A stretch of 64,000 nt of DNA from Oceanobacillus bengalensis (GTDB taxonomy: Bacteria; Bacillota; Bacilli; Bacillales; Amphibacillaceae). Positions 1 to 8,987 of the stretch are shown piece by piece (the first letter of the stretch is position 1; each line of letters starts with the position of its first letter). Position numbers and translations under genes: made by a program. The stretch lies in contig NZ_RBZO01000001.1 in the NCBI RefSeq assembly GCF_003628445.1, forward strand, positions 236,207 through 300,206, given 5' to 3'. A model generated the notes under the pieces. It was given only the letters and a program-made list of their open reading frames with translations, had not been told where the DNA came from and made no database searches.

Positions 1-142
1 TCCCGAGAAGAGCACAGATATCCCGAGAAGAGCACAGATATCCCGAGAAGAGCACAGATATCCCGAGAAGAGCACAGATATCCCGAGAAGAGCACAGATA
101 TCCCGAGAAGAGCACAGATATCCCGAGAAGAGCACAGATATC
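1..142. repeat. 20-bp tandem repeat array, 7 perfect copies
   Basis: Seven identical head-to-tail copies of TCCCGAGAAGAGCACAGATA run from the first base of the window, followed by a two-base remnant. The array is cut by the window edge, so its true copy number is unknown. There are no unique spacers, which excludes a CRISPR array. It sits just beyond the terminator of the S9 peptidase gene. Perfect identity among copies points to recent expansion by slippage or unequal crossing over (inference). Confidence 0.95.
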
Positions 143-154
143 AATACATCCACA

Positions 155-184
155 GAAAAAAGCTGACGCAAAACCACGCCAGCT
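155..184 (-). terminator. Intrinsic terminator of the S9 peptidase gene
   Basis: Read on the minus strand, the arms AGCTGGCG and CGTCAGCT pair (one G-T wobble) and are followed by a run of six T. It lies 15 bases past the peptidase stop codon. Confidence 0.8.
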
Positions 185-198
185 CCACAATTCAAAAC

Positions 199-2202
199 CT
201 ACAAATATTTCTCAAACCATCTACAAATTTCTTCTAACCTTGCAATTCGCATGTTCGGATTCCCACTTCTGCTTAGTTCATGGTCTGCACCAGGGAAACG
301 AACAAATTCTACTTCTTTACGTAAGTGTTTTAGTGCAATAAACAGTTGTTCACCTTGTTCAATTGGACAGCGATAATCAACTTCACCATGCAGGATTAAT
401 AGTGGGGTTTCCACGTTTTCTACATATTTTAATGGGGAGAAGTCCCATAATTTTGCTGGGTCTTCTAAGAGATTAAACCCGAGTTCCCATTTCGTGAAAA
501 AATACCCAATATCACTGACTCCGTAGAAGCTTAACCAATTTGAAATGGAGCGCTGTGTTACAGCAGCCTTGAAACGATTTGTATGCCCGACAATCCAGTT
601 TGTCATAAATCCACCATAGCTTCCGCCAGTAACACCTAAACGATTTTCATCGATAAAAGAAAAATGCTCTAAAGCATAGTCAACGGCAAGCATTAAATCG
701 GAGTAGTCTCCGCCACCATAATCTCCTCTAACCGCATCAACAAATTGTTGCCCGTAACCATGACTCCCGCGTGGGTTCGTATATAATACGACATATCCTT
801 TTGCTGCTAATAGTTGCATTTCATGGAAAAATGTTTGGCCGTACATAGCATGTGGACCACCGTGTACTTCCAATATAAACGGATACTTTTCCCCATCTTT
901 ATAACCATAAGGTCTAAGTAGCCAGCCCTGCAGTTCTAATCCATCTTCTGTAGGAATTACCAATACTTCCGGTTCAATCACCGCTACTTCCTCTAAGAAT
1001 AATGCATTCGAATTTGTTAATTGCGTAAGATCTGCGCCTTTCCTGAATGAATAGAAGTTACAAGGGTCAATCGGTGTACTCACACCTAATATGAAACTAT
1101 CAGAAGTAGCTTCATAGGAAAAACCAAATATGTGATTATCATTTTTATAGAGTACTTCAACTTCGGAATTAAAACTAGCTTGATAGAGACCAGTTGCGCC
1201 AAAGTCTGTTGCAATAAAATAGATGCTCTTTTCATCCCTCGACCAAACGGGTCCAGTAGTAGAATTTCCGAGTCTCGTATCTCCCACCACAGCATCACCA
1301 AGCTGTACATCAAAGCCCTCGGTTAGGCATGTACGCTTTCCAGTTGCAATATCATAAACAAATAATTTGCTTAATGTTGCGCCATCATATTCATATCCAT
1401 GGCCAAAACATGCAATTTTGTCACCACTCGGAGAGAATCTTGCGCTATGATATCCGCCATTTCCATCTGTTAGTTTTGTTGTTTCTATTGTTTTTAGATT
1501 CAATAAAAATAAGTCATTTTTGATTTCATAATCTGCGTCTTCATTTAGATTGGCAGCAAATAGAATGTAATTTCCATTTGGAGAAACGTCTTGAAAACTA
1601 TGGTCTACATTACTGTTTGTTAGTTGTTCATATTTTTCTTCTTTCAAATCGTATAAAATAATCTGCGTGTTTTTGTTATCATGAAATCCTCTGTCATTTG
1701 ATTTGTATTGTAATCGATCAACCAAGAGTGGTTGTTTCTTTTTTTCTTCCATTTCCTTTTGCTGTTCTTCTTTAGATAATTCTTTTTGGTTTTGGACGTC
1801 ATCACCTTCATCTATGAAAGCACTAAAAATAATCGATTGTCCATTTTTGGTCCAAGCAGGATTAAAAGCACCGTTTCTAAAAGTGGTAAGCTGCCTAGCT
1901 TCTCCACCGTCAGTATTTATAATCCAAAGTTGTGGTAATCCGCTACGATCCGATTGGAAGACAGCTTTTTTGCCATCGGGTGAGAAAGATAGATTGCTGT
2001 TTTTGTTGGATCCGAATGTCCATTGAACGGGCTCTGTTTCAATTCGTTTTTGATAATAAAGATTTGATTCGTATTCATTGTTATCATTGATTTTTGTTGA
2101 AACATATGTATAGGCGTCACCATTTGGAGTATGTTGTGGGTCGCTAAGAATTTCAATTTTTGTGAGGTCTTCGGCTGTTATTGCGCGTTTAACATGGGTC
2201 AT
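199..2202 (-). CDS. S9 family (prolyl oligopeptidase-type) peptidase, YuxL-like
   Basis: A 667-aa cytoplasmic serine peptidase of the acylaminoacyl-peptidase/prolyl oligopeptidase group, expected to cleave short peptides. The N-terminal ~400 residues contain WD40-like beta-propeller repeats (SPDGKKAVF, SPNGNYILF and SPSGDKIAC are visible). The C-terminal alpha/beta-hydrolase carries the nucleophile motif GGSYGG with Ser528, Asp609 in HGEVDYRCP and His641 in GADHELS, so the catalytic triad is complete. The ATG start follows TTAGGAGGG at good spacing. No signal peptide is seen. The gene is transcribed alone and ends at its own terminator. B. subtilis YuxL is the closest family member I know; the natural substrate is not known. 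Confidence 0.92.
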   Translation of the reverse strand: MTHVKRAITAEDLTKIEILSDPQHTPNGDAYTYVSTKINDNNEYESNLYYQKRIETEPVQWTFGSNKNSNLSFSPDGKKAVFQSDRSGLPQLWIINTDGGEARQLTTFRNGAFNPAWTKNGQSIIFSAFIDEGDDVQNQKELSKEEQQKEMEEKKKQPLLVDRLQYKSNDRGFHDNKNTQIILYDLKEEKYEQLTNSNVDHSFQDVSPNGNYILFAANLNEDADYEIKNDLFLLNLKTIETTKLTDGNGGYHSARFSPSGDKIACFGHGYEYDGATLSKLFVYDIATGKRTCLTEGFDVQLGDAVVGDTRLGNSTTGPVWSRDEKSIYFIATDFGATGLYQASFNSEVEVLYKNDNHIFGFSYEATSDSFILGVSTPIDPCNFYSFRKGADLTQLTNSNALFLEEVAVIEPEVLVIPTEDGLELQGWLLRPYGYKDGEKYPFILEVHGGPHAMYGQTFFHEMQLLAAKGYVVLYTNPRGSHGYGQQFVDAVRGDYGGGDYSDLMLAVDYALEHFSFIDENRLGVTGGSYGGFMTNWIVGHTNRFKAAVTQRSISNWLSFYGVSDIGYFFTKWELGFNLLEDPAKLWDFSPLKYVENVETPLLILHGEVDYRCPIEQGEQLFIALKHLRKEVEFVRFPGADHELSRSGNPNMRIARLEEICRWFEKYL

Positions 2203-2284
2203 ATAAATTCCCTCCTAATAAATCAGAACTTTCTATATAGAATAAACTATTTCGAGATGCGAATCAATTGAGAGTTACAGTTTC

Positions 2285-2318
2285 CAAAAAAAAGAGTGAC
2301 CATTAATGATGATCACTC
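2285..2318 (-). terminator. Intrinsic terminator of the D-amino acid aminotransferase gene
   Basis: On the minus strand, arms GAGTGATCA and TGGTCACTC (one wobble) are followed by eight T. It starts immediately after the aminotransferase stop. Confidence 0.85.
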
Positions 2319-2325
2319 CTCATAC

Positions 2326-3204
2326 TTAAATTGTTTGTCCGATACGATTTTCTTTACGAATGTTTGCATCATTCTCGTATGCGCTTTGTAGCTGCCTAGT
2401 AACCTTACCAGGATTACCGTCTTTAATTTGTAAGTCATCTACTTTGACAATTGGTGTAATCTCTGAAGTACTACTAGATAAAAAGAGTTCGTCAGCAGTT
2501 TGAATATCCTCTAGTGAAAATGCTTCTTCAATTAAAGGGATACCAAGTTCTTCAGTGAATCGTTCGATTGCCATACGTACACAGCCATGTAAAATATTTT
2601 TCGTTGTTGGGTGAGTATATACCTTGCCATCCTTTACTAAGTACACATTAGAACTACTACATTCTGTAACTATTCCGTCTCGGTGTAAAATTGCTTCATA
2701 ACAATTATTTTCGCTAGCCACTTGTTTAGCCATGACATTTGGTAATAGATTTAAACTTTTGATATAACAGTTTTCCCAGCGCATATCTCGATGTGTAATG
2801 GCGTTAACACCCTTCTCGAGTGTATTTGTTTTTCTTGGTTGATCTTGAATGTATGCATAAATATTAGGTAGTACGTCCACAGGGAATACATGGTCACGAG
2901 GTGCAGAACCCCTTGTTGCCTGTAAATATAATTTTCCATTTGTTTCCATATTATTACGCTTTAATAATTCAAGTAACAAATTACTCAACTCTTCCTTATT
3001 AAAAGGGAGAACCAATTTAATTGCTTCTGCCGAACGAAATAACCGGTCAACATGTTCTTCAAACAGATAATATTTACCTTCGTAAATTCGAACGACTTCA
3101 TATATACCATCCCCGAATTGCAATCCCCGCTCTTCATATGGATAGCTTAAACTTTCTTTGTGTGCAAATTTTGATTGCGTCATAATTATTGGATAAACAG
3201 ACAT
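2326..3204 (-). CDS. dat: D-amino acid aminotransferase (class IV PLP enzyme)
   Basis: A 292-aa fold-type IV aminotransferase that interconverts D-alanine plus 2-oxoglutarate with pyruvate plus D-glutamate, feeding cell-wall synthesis. Early residues carry the family signature RGLQFGDGIYEVVRIY. Lys149 in YIKSLNLL matches the PLP Schiff-base lysine, and TECSSSNVY matches the conserved glutamate region. The length is close to the usual ~280-290 residues. The ATG start has AAGGGG upstream. It is monocistronic and has its own terminator. The D-amino acid specificity is a family-level call: a branched-chain or 4-amino-4-deoxychorismate activity would look similar, but the overall sequence is most like Bacillus Dat/YheM. 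Confidence 0.88.
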   Translation of the reverse strand: MSVYPIIMTQSKFAHKESLSYPYEERGLQFGDGIYEVVRIYEGKYYLFEEHVDRLFRSAEAIKLVLPFNKEELSNLLLELLKRNNMETNGKLYLQATRGSAPRDHVFPVDVLPNIYAYIQDQPRKTNTLEKGVNAITHRDMRWENCYIKSLNLLPNVMAKQVASENNCYEAILHRDGIVTECSSSNVYLVKDGKVYTHPTTKNILHGCVRMAIERFTEELGIPLIEEAFSLEDIQTADELFLSSSTSEITPIVKVDDLQIKDGNPGKVTRQLQSAYENDANIRKENRIGQTI

Positions 3205-3356
3205 GCTTTCTACCCCTTCCCTAAATTATATCTAGTTTAAATCGATTAAGACTGTTTGTAAATAACAAATATTTGTACAAATAATAGAATATAATTAGTG
3301 TAAATGTAAAATATTAAATCTTTATTAAGAATGTAAAAAAAATGTAAAAAAAGCAC

Positions 3357-3386
3357 TTGATTTGTTTGTAATTGTAATGTTATACT
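3357..3386 (+). promoter_or_regulatory. Candidate sigma-A promoter for tRNA-Gly
   Basis: TTGATT is followed after 18 bases by TATACT. It ends 33 bases before the mature tRNA 5' end and is the best promoter-like match in the gap. Confidence 0.55.
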
Positions 3387-3419
3387 AGATTCCGTTAACA
3401 AAAAGCAACTTAGAAGAAC

Positions 3420-3493
3420 GCGGGTGTAGTTTAGTGGTAAAACCTCAGCCTTCCAAGCTGATGATGAGGGTTCGATTCCCTTCACCCGCTCCA
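3420..3493 (+). tRNA. tRNA-Gly (anticodon TCC)
   Basis: The 74-base cloverleaf has acceptor arms GCGGGTG and CACCCGC, discriminator T and an encoded CCA end. The anticodon stem TCAGC/GCTGA encloses loop CTTCCAA, giving anticodon TCC, which reads GGA and, by wobble, GGG glycine codons. The T arm holds GGTTCGATTCC. It is a solitary tRNA rather than part of a cluster, and has its own promoter-like sequence and terminator. Confidence 0.97.
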
Positions 3494-3505
3494 TACATAT
3501 GTCTT

Positions 3506-3547
3506 AACGCAGTGTTTCGTACTTGTCTACGAAGCGTTGCGTTTTTA
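3506..3547 (+). terminator. Intrinsic terminator after tRNA-Gly
   Basis: AACGCA pairs with TGCGTT, with further pairing inside (TTCGTA against TACGAA), followed by TTTTT. It begins 12 bases after the tRNA CCA end. Confidence 0.75.
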
Positions 3548-3628
3548 ATTTTTCATTCCTCTGTCTTGATATCAGTATCCCCATCGTTGTATCCTTGAAT
3601 AAAACCACATAAATTAGAGGGATTTCAT

Positions 3629-5332
3629 ATGAAAAAACTTTTCCAATTACTGAAACAAATTGATAATAAAGGATATAAAGCATATAAGAGCTTGCAAGGT
3701 CAATATAAGTTCAGGGATTTTGACCTTATGATAGATTATGTGCAAGGAGATCCGTTTGCGACACCTTCTAAATTACGAGTTGTTATTCCGCAAACAATAC
3801 GTCCTATTAAACCGAATTACTTACAGTCCAATGAACGGAAAATTGCAGTAGAAGATGTAATCGCTCGTTCGGTAGGTAAGGCTATGATGAAACAACATGT
3901 TATTATTAAAGGATCAGGGAAGAGTGGACTGATTCTTTTTGATAATCCTGGGCAAGAAATTCTTCAACGGAGTGCGGTACAAATAGATGATCAGAAGATT
4001 ACCATCTGTATGTCTGTCGGTCTTCCAGCTAATGGTCGTCGAATTAATGGAAGAGAGGCAGAAAAACTATTTTCTATAGCCGTTCCTTCTATTATAAAAG
4101 ATTCTGTTTTAAGCCTAACAGATGAACAAATAACAGATGCGCTGATTCTTGCTGACCAACAAGTAGCAATCCGTCATGAAATGAAGAAAAATAATTGGAT
4201 TTCTTTTATTGCAAATGGCTCGATTTTGCCAAGGGAAAGTGGTGTAAGTAATTTACCACTGAAACAGGCTGTTCCTTTCAAAAGCCCAATAGAAAATGAA
4301 GTGTCAATAACCATTCCTCATCAAGCTGAACCGATAAAAGGAATGGCAATTGAAAAAGGAATTACATTAATTGTCGGTGGAGGTTTTCACGGGAAAAGCA
4401 CACTTCTTCAAGCGATTGAACGTGGCGTTTATTATCATGTGAAAGGGGATGGGCGTGAGTTCGTTCTGACAGACCCTGACGCGGTAAAAATACGGGCAGA
4501 AGATGGAAGACAAATTACGGGTGTTAACATCTCGCCGTTTATAAACGATTTGCCTCATGGTCAGGATACGTCCTTCTTTACAACGGAAAATGCGAGTGGA
4601 AGTACTTCACAAGCTGCGAATGTAATAGAAGCATTAGAGATAGGGGCCACAACACTTCTTATTGATGAAGACACAAGCGCAACGAATTTTATGATACGAG
4701 ACCATCGCATGCAGCAATTAGTGAAAAAGGAAAAAGAACCGATCACACCTTTTATTGATAAAATAACACAACTACGTGACGAGTTTGCTGTTTCGACGAT
4801 TCTTGTAATGGGAGGTTCTGGGGATTACTTCGCAGTTGCTGATAAAGTGATTATGATGGATGAATATGCACCAGTTGACGTAACAAACGAAGCAAATGCC
4901 ATAATGGAAAAAGAACCATTAGAACGTGAAAAAAGTATTGAAGAAGCATTTGGTCAAGTTACACAGCGATGTTTTCATCAGCAAACACTACAGACAACCA
5001 ATGGAAGACGTAGCAAGACGCAAGCAAAAGGTTTGCATAAGATTATCATGGGGAAAACGAATATTTCCTTTGAATACACAGAGCAATTAGTAGATGATTC
5101 CCAAACGAGGATGATAGCGGAAGTTATCCAATATTTGGACCGTACAAAGGCATTAAAGGATAAGACGCTATCTGATATACTTATAGAAATAGAAAAACAA
5201 TTTGAAAAGAAAGGCTTAGCTTTCTTTACAGTCTATAAAGAACAGCATCCAGGAGACCTTGCAAAACCGAGAAAATATGAAATTGCAGCAGTACTGAATC
5301 GAATGCGAACAGCAAGTGTAATCAAAAAATAG
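3629..5332 (+). CDS. ABC-ATPase-domain P-loop protein (COG3044 family)
   Basis: A 567-aa protein of the predicted 'ABC class' ATPase family (COG3044/PF09818), found scattered in bacteria with no firmly assigned role. A P-loop GGGFHGKST lies at about residues 250-258, a signature-like SGSTSQAAN near 323-331 and a Walker B LLIDED at 343-348. There are no membrane segments, so it is not a transporter ATPase. The ATG follows TTAGAGGG. It is the first gene of a rightward run with queG 16 bases downstream, suggesting co-transcription. A link to nucleic-acid or tRNA metabolism is only inferred from that neighbour. Confidence 0.85.
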   Translation: MKKLFQLLKQIDNKGYKAYKSLQGQYKFRDFDLMIDYVQGDPFATPSKLRVVIPQTIRPIKPNYLQSNERKIAVEDVIARSVGKAMMKQHVIIKGSGKSGLILFDNPGQEILQRSAVQIDDQKITICMSVGLPANGRRINGREAEKLFSIAVPSIIKDSVLSLTDEQITDALILADQQVAIRHEMKKNNWISFIANGSILPRESGVSNLPLKQAVPFKSPIENEVSITIPHQAEPIKGMAIEKGITLIVGGGFHGKSTLLQAIERGVYYHVKGDGREFVLTDPDAVKIRAEDGRQITGVNISPFINDLPHGQDTSFFTTENASGSTSQAANVIEALEIGATTLLIDEDTSATNFMIRDHRMQQLVKKEKEPITPFIDKITQLRDEFAVSTILVMGGSGDYFAVADKVIMMDEYAPVDVTNEANAIMEKEPLEREKSIEEAFGQVTQRCFHQQTLQTTNGRRSKTQAKGLHKIIMGKTNISFEYTEQLVDDSQTRMIAEVIQYLDRTKALKDKTLSDILIEIEKQFEKKGLAFFTVYKEQHPGDLAKPRKYEIAAVLNRMRTASVIKK

Positions 5333-5348
5333 AGGGGAGGTAGAGTGA

Positions 5349-6494
5349 ATGAGAACGGAAAAATTGAAGCAAGAAATAAAAGATTATGCGAAAGAAATTG
5401 GCATTGATAAGATTGGCTTTGCTGCAGCAGATGTTTTCACAGAACTAAAGGAACGTCTTAGAAGACAGCAGGAGCTGGAGTATCAATCGGGTTTTGAGAA
5501 GGGATCGATTGAGGAGCGTACAGAACCACAGCGCCTATTACCTGAAGCACAGTCCATTATTTCGATTGCTCTTGCCTATCCAACAAGAATGAAAAATGCC
5601 CCCAAAAGCACGAAAGAGGAACGGCGTGGTCTTTTTGCGAGAGCGTCTTGGGGAATGGACTATCACGATGTCCTGCGTAATCGATTAGAAAAGCTGAATG
5701 CATTTATTTTGGAAAGGGTTCCTAATGCTGTCAATAAAGTAATGGTTGATACTGGAGAACTATCAGATCGTGCTGTTGCAGAACGAGCGGGAATTGGATT
5801 TAGTGGAAAGAACACTTCAATCATTACACCTGAATATGGCTCGTTTGTTTACCTTGGTGAGATGATTACGAATATCCCTTTTATCCCGGATGAGCCAATT
5901 GAAGATGGATGTGGGGATTGTCGGAAGTGTCTTGATGCCTGTCCAACAGGTGCGCTGATTGAAGGAGGGCAACTGAACGCACAGCGTTGCATCGCCTTTT
6001 TAACGCAGACAAAAGATTATCTTCCAGATGAATTCCGTACGAAAATCGGTAATCGCGTATATGGATGTGATACATGTCAGCAAGTATGTCCGAAGAATAA
6101 AGGGATAGATTTTCACATACATCCTGAATTTGAACCTGACCCTGATATATCCAAACCGAAATTAATCCCGATGCTTCGTATTTCTAATCGTGAATTCAAA
6201 GAGAAATTCGATTATATTTCTGGTTCTTGGCGCGGGAAGAAGCCACTGCAGCGAAACGCATTAATTGCTCTTGGACATTATAAGGACAAAACAGCTGTTG
6301 AAGAGATGATTGAAGTAATGAAAAAAGACCCTCGTCCGGTTATTCGTGGTACTGCTGCATGGTCACTTGGAAAAATAGGAACTAATCAAGCATTTGAAGC
6401 AATAAAAGAAGCGATGAAATTTGAAAAAGATGAACAGGTTTTAGTGGAAATGGAAAAAGGTCTAGAATTTAATAAAGAGGCATCGATTTTATAA
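5349..6494 (+). CDS. queG: Epoxyqueuosine reductase QueG
   Basis: A 381-aa cobalamin- and iron-sulfur-dependent enzyme that reduces epoxyqueuosine to queuosine in tRNA, the last step of the pathway. Eight cysteines suited to two 4Fe-4S clusters are visible: C188, C191, C194, C198, C214, C240, C243 and C247. The proposed catalytic Asp134 lies in VMVDTGELSDRAVAERAG. Residues about 290-375 form HEAT-like repeats (LIALGHYKDKTAVEEM, AAWSLGKIGT), as in other QueG proteins. The ATG sits downstream of GAGGGGAGG. It corresponds to B. subtilis yhbA, which is also near yhbB and cspR/trmL. Confidence 0.95.
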   Translation: MRTEKLKQEIKDYAKEIGIDKIGFAAADVFTELKERLRRQQELEYQSGFEKGSIEERTEPQRLLPEAQSIISIALAYPTRMKNAPKSTKEERRGLFARASWGMDYHDVLRNRLEKLNAFILERVPNAVNKVMVDTGELSDRAVAERAGIGFSGKNTSIITPEYGSFVYLGEMITNIPFIPDEPIEDGCGDCRKCLDACPTGALIEGGQLNAQRCIAFLTQTKDYLPDEFRTKIGNRVYGCDTCQQVCPKNKGIDFHIHPEFEPDPDISKPKLIPMLRISNREFKEKFDYISGSWRGKKPLQRNALIALGHYKDKTAVEEMIEVMKKDPRPVIRGTAAWSLGKIGTNQAFEAIKEAMKFEKDEQVLVEMEKGLEFNKEASIL

Positions 6495-6509
6495 AAGGGG
6501 AAGCGGCAT

Positions 6510-7019
6510 ATGGAATTGTATTACGATGAAATGGACTCACCAGTTGGGAAGTTATTACTTATAAGTAGTAGGAAAAAGCTTGTTCGTATTGACTATGGTT
6601 CATTTAGTGAATCAAAAGAAGAAGTCTCTAAATGGATCCATCGTTACATTCCGAACGCTAGACTTATAAGAAGTACGGAAGCTCTTTACGATGTAAGAAA
6701 CCAATTGGAACGCTATTTTAGTCAAAAATCTGCACCTTTTAACATTGAAATGGAATTATATGGTACTCCTTTTCAGAAGAAGGTTTGGCAAGCTTTATAT
6801 GATTCAATTCCGTATGGTGAGACGAAATCGTATAAGGATATTGCGCGTTTAATAGGAAATCCGAAAGCTGTAAGAGCGGTCGGTGGAGCCGTAAATAAAA
6901 ATCCGTTCTCCATTATTATCCCATGCCACCGCGTGATTGGGGCAAGTGGGAAAATGGTAGGTTATAATGGTGGATTAGATAAAAAGGAATTTTTGTTGCA
7001 GCACGAAGGAATTATTTGA
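6510..7019 (+). CDS. ogt: Methylated-DNA--protein-cysteine methyltransferase
   Basis: A 169-aa suicide DNA repair protein that transfers the methyl group of O6-methylguanine or O4-methylthymine to its own cysteine. The active-site motif IPCHRVIG is intact with Cys139, preceded by the DNA-binding helix-turn-helix SYKDIARLIGNPKAVRAVGGAVNKNP. The ATG follows AAGGGGAAGCGGCAT, 15 bases after queG, so it probably shares that transcript. There is no AdaA-type regulatory domain, so it is the stand-alone constitutive type. Confidence 0.95.
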   Translation: MELYYDEMDSPVGKLLLISSRKKLVRIDYGSFSESKEEVSKWIHRYIPNARLIRSTEALYDVRNQLERYFSQKSAPFNIEMELYGTPFQKKVWQALYDSIPYGETKSYKDIARLIGNPKAVRAVGGAVNKNPFSIIIPCHRVIGASGKMVGYNGGLDKKEFLLQHEGII

Positions 7020-7104
7020 TTTTGTAATTGAATTTTCTGAAACTTATACATGACCTATCTCGTAGTACGTAGTGAATAGCCATTACAAACAGAGGTGGGT
7101 CTTT

Positions 7105-7395
7105 TTGCTAAAGAAAACATTTTTAATTAGTACATGTATTGCCCTGTTTTTGCTGCTCGCGGGTTTTATTATGACTGACTTTGATCTGATCGGCAAAATT
7201 TTGTTGGGAATAGGAATTGTGTCCATTGTTATTAGTGCATTATTTAGTGGGGTTTTCTTAAGTGGCCCTGAAATAAGAGCGAATTACCATACGGAGACAA
7301 AGGATGATCGTCATAAACGCGTAACCATAATGACATTAACAGGAGTTTTTGCTGTTCCCCAGCTAGGTGCTGCACTATTATTATTCATAATGTAA
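7105..7395 (+). CDS. Small membrane protein, DUF5316 family
   Basis: A 96-97 aa protein with about three hydrophobic segments (ISTCIALFLLLAGFIM, GKILLGIGIVSIVISALFSG and GVFAVPQLGAALLLFIM) and a polar middle, SGPEIRANYHTETKDDRHKR. The layout SGPxxRANYxxE resembles DUF5316 proteins of Bacillaceae, whose function is unknown. I chose the TTG at 7105 because GAGGTGGG precedes it at good spacing; an in-frame ATG at 7072 lacks a ribosome binding site. It is encoded 85 bases after ogt. Confidence 0.7.
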   Translation: MLKKTFLISTCIALFLLLAGFIMTDFDLIGKILLGIGIVSIVISALFSGVFLSGPEIRANYHTETKDDRHKRVTIMTLTGVFAVPQLGAALLLFIM

Positions 7396-7440
7396 GCCGA
7401 AGTATTCTGCCGGAGCGAATGGTAGCACATAACATTCATA
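7394..7440 (+). repeat. Short dispersed intergenic repeat, copy 1
   Basis: The core GAAGTATTCTGCC, followed by GGAGCGAAT and then AGCACA.AACA, matches a second copy at 40502-40546 with only scattered mismatches. It overlaps the last bases of the DUF5316 gene. It probably belongs to a dispersed non-coding repeat family. Confidence 0.6.
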
Positions 7441-7570
7441 AAATGAATATCATTCGTCCACAGTTTATATATTTCATGATATAAACACAAATCTTCTAAT
7501 AATAGCCTGATCTAAAAAAAGACGTATGCCAAGCTCTCTCTCCATATACTTGTTGTGGAGGGGATTTTTT

Positions 7571-8410
7571 ATGAAAAAATTAAAAGGAGCGTGGCTAAAA
7601 CTTTTCCAGTCGGATAATGAAGCGTGGTGGAAAAGGAAAAAGAAACTATGGGAAGAAAGGGATGCCGAAATAGTCAAAATTAATGGGAAGGGTGAAATTT
7701 ATCAAAAGCTAAGAACGGCTAATGCGGTTGAATACGAATATTTATTGCATCTAACTTATCTTATAAAGCAGGATAATCATTTTCACCGAGAAGAACAAGT
7801 TGTCCCATATCGATTTCAGTTAATAGATGGAGATATTGTTAATCACCATGTAATACCAAGTATACGTAACCAAGATGAAATAAAACCAATAAAACCTGAT
7901 GACTTTCGTGAAATAAGTGAAGTGCGTTTTTCCTATGATAGAAGAGCTGCTGTACAATATGCTGAACGATGGTGGAATAGCTATAACCCTGAATATCGTA
8001 CGTTTGATGTGGATTGTACAAATTATGTTTCACAATGTCTAAGGGCGGGAGGTGCACCAATGCGAGGTGCACCGAATAGAGAGAATGGCTGGTGGTATAG
8101 CGGGGATAACTGGAGTTTTAGCTGGGCAGTGGCACATTCGTTAAGGTGGTATTTGGCAGGTTCTAATCAGGGATTAAAAGGGAAGGAAGTAGAATCTGCA
8201 GAAGAGTTAATTCCAGGTGATATTATTTGTTATGATTTCCAGGGGGATGGTAGATGGGATCATAATACCATCGTTGTATCTAAAGATGCATATGGAATGC
8301 CTTTGGTCAATGCACATACGGATAATAGCAGGCATCGCTATTGGTCATACGAGGATTCGACAGCTTGGACACCAAATATACAGTATAAATTTTTTCGAAT
8401 TGGTGAGTAG
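7571..8410 (+). CDS. yhbB: Putative amidase/cell-wall hydrolase YhbB (amidase_6 domain)
   Basis: A 279-aa protein whose C-terminal half (about 120-279) is an amidase_6-type domain. It shows the catalytic-type cysteine motif DCTNYVSQC (Cys149), a GWWYSGDNWSFSW block and WDHNTIVV supplying the histidine. The N-terminal ~100 residues are charged and lack a signal peptide, so where it acts is unclear. The ATG at 7571 follows GTGGAGGGG; an earlier in-frame ATG at 7526 has no such site. The adjacent trmL gene reproduces the B. subtilis yhbA-yhbB-cspR neighbourhood. Substrate unproven. Confidence 0.8.
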   Translation: MKKLKGAWLKLFQSDNEAWWKRKKKLWEERDAEIVKINGKGEIYQKLRTANAVEYEYLLHLTYLIKQDNHFHREEQVVPYRFQLIDGDIVNHHVIPSIRNQDEIKPIKPDDFREISEVRFSYDRRAAVQYAERWWNSYNPEYRTFDVDCTNYVSQCLRAGGAPMRGAPNRENGWWYSGDNWSFSWAVAHSLRWYLAGSNQGLKGKEVESAEELIPGDIICYDFQGDGRWDHNTIVVSKDAYGMPLVNAHTDNSRHRYWSYEDSTAWTPNIQYKFFRIGE

Positions 8411-8457
8411 AAGTGGTATAATAGATAGAGTATTAATCTTTGTTAGGAGAATGAAAC

Positions 8458-8931
8458 TTGAGTTTACATGTCGTATTATTTCAACCAGAAATTCCCGCAA
8501 ATACAGGAAATATTGGTAGAACATGCTTGGCAACTGATACTACGCTTCATCTAATACGTCCACTGGGCTTTTCCACAGATGACAAGATGTTACGAAGAGC
8601 TGGGCTAGATTATTGGAAAGACGTAGATGTGCATGAGCATGATTCACTTGAAGCGTTATACAACATATATCCAGATGGAGAATTCTATTATATTGAGAAC
8701 TTTGGAACAAAACATTATACGGATTATGATTTCAGTGATTCAAGTAAGGATCAGTTTTTTGTGTTTGGAAGAGAGACCAATGGAATTCCTAAAGAATTAT
8801 TAGTAGGAAAAGAGGACCGCTGCCTTCGTATCCATATGAATGATAAAGTGCGATCATTAAATTTATCCAATACAGCAGCAATAATTGTTTATGAGGTAAT
8901 GAGACAGCAAGGGTTTCCTACATTAACATAG
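8458..8931 (+). CDS. trmL: tRNA (cytidine(34)-2'-O)-methyltransferase TrmL
   Basis: A 157-aa SPOUT-class methyltransferase that 2'-O-methylates the wobble base of tRNA-Leu isoacceptors. Family motifs are complete: QPEIPANTGNIGRTC at the N-terminus, FGRETNGIP in the middle and the knot motif LNLSNTAAIIVYE near the C-terminus. The start is TTG at 8458 behind TTAGGAG. The length is standard (about 155-160 aa). It was formerly called CspR in Bacillus. Confidence 0.95.
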   Translation: MSLHVVLFQPEIPANTGNIGRTCLATDTTLHLIRPLGFSTDDKMLRRAGLDYWKDVDVHEHDSLEALYNIYPDGEFYYIENFGTKHYTDYDFSDSSKDQFFVFGRETNGIPKELLVGKEDRCLRIHMNDKVRSLNLSNTAAIIVYEVMRQQGFPTLT

Positions 8932-8939
8932 AAATAACA

Positions 8940-8969
8940 AAACCGTCATGTGTGAACATGGCGGTTTTT
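8940..8969. terminator. Bidirectional intrinsic terminator between trmL and the 33-aa ORF
   Basis: AAACCGTCATG and CATGGCGGTTT pair and are followed by TTTT on the plus strand. The A-rich left flank lets it also serve the convergent small minus-strand gene. Confidence 0.85.
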
Positions 8970-8987
8970 CGTCCTTCACTCTTGGTA

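Noticed and set aside
3246-3494. 82-codon frame on the minus strand beginning MERVKGIEPSSSAWKAE
   Set aside because: It is the antisense translation of the tRNA-Gly gene, a well-known artefact (GIEPSSSAWKAEVLPLNY). It has no ribosome binding site.
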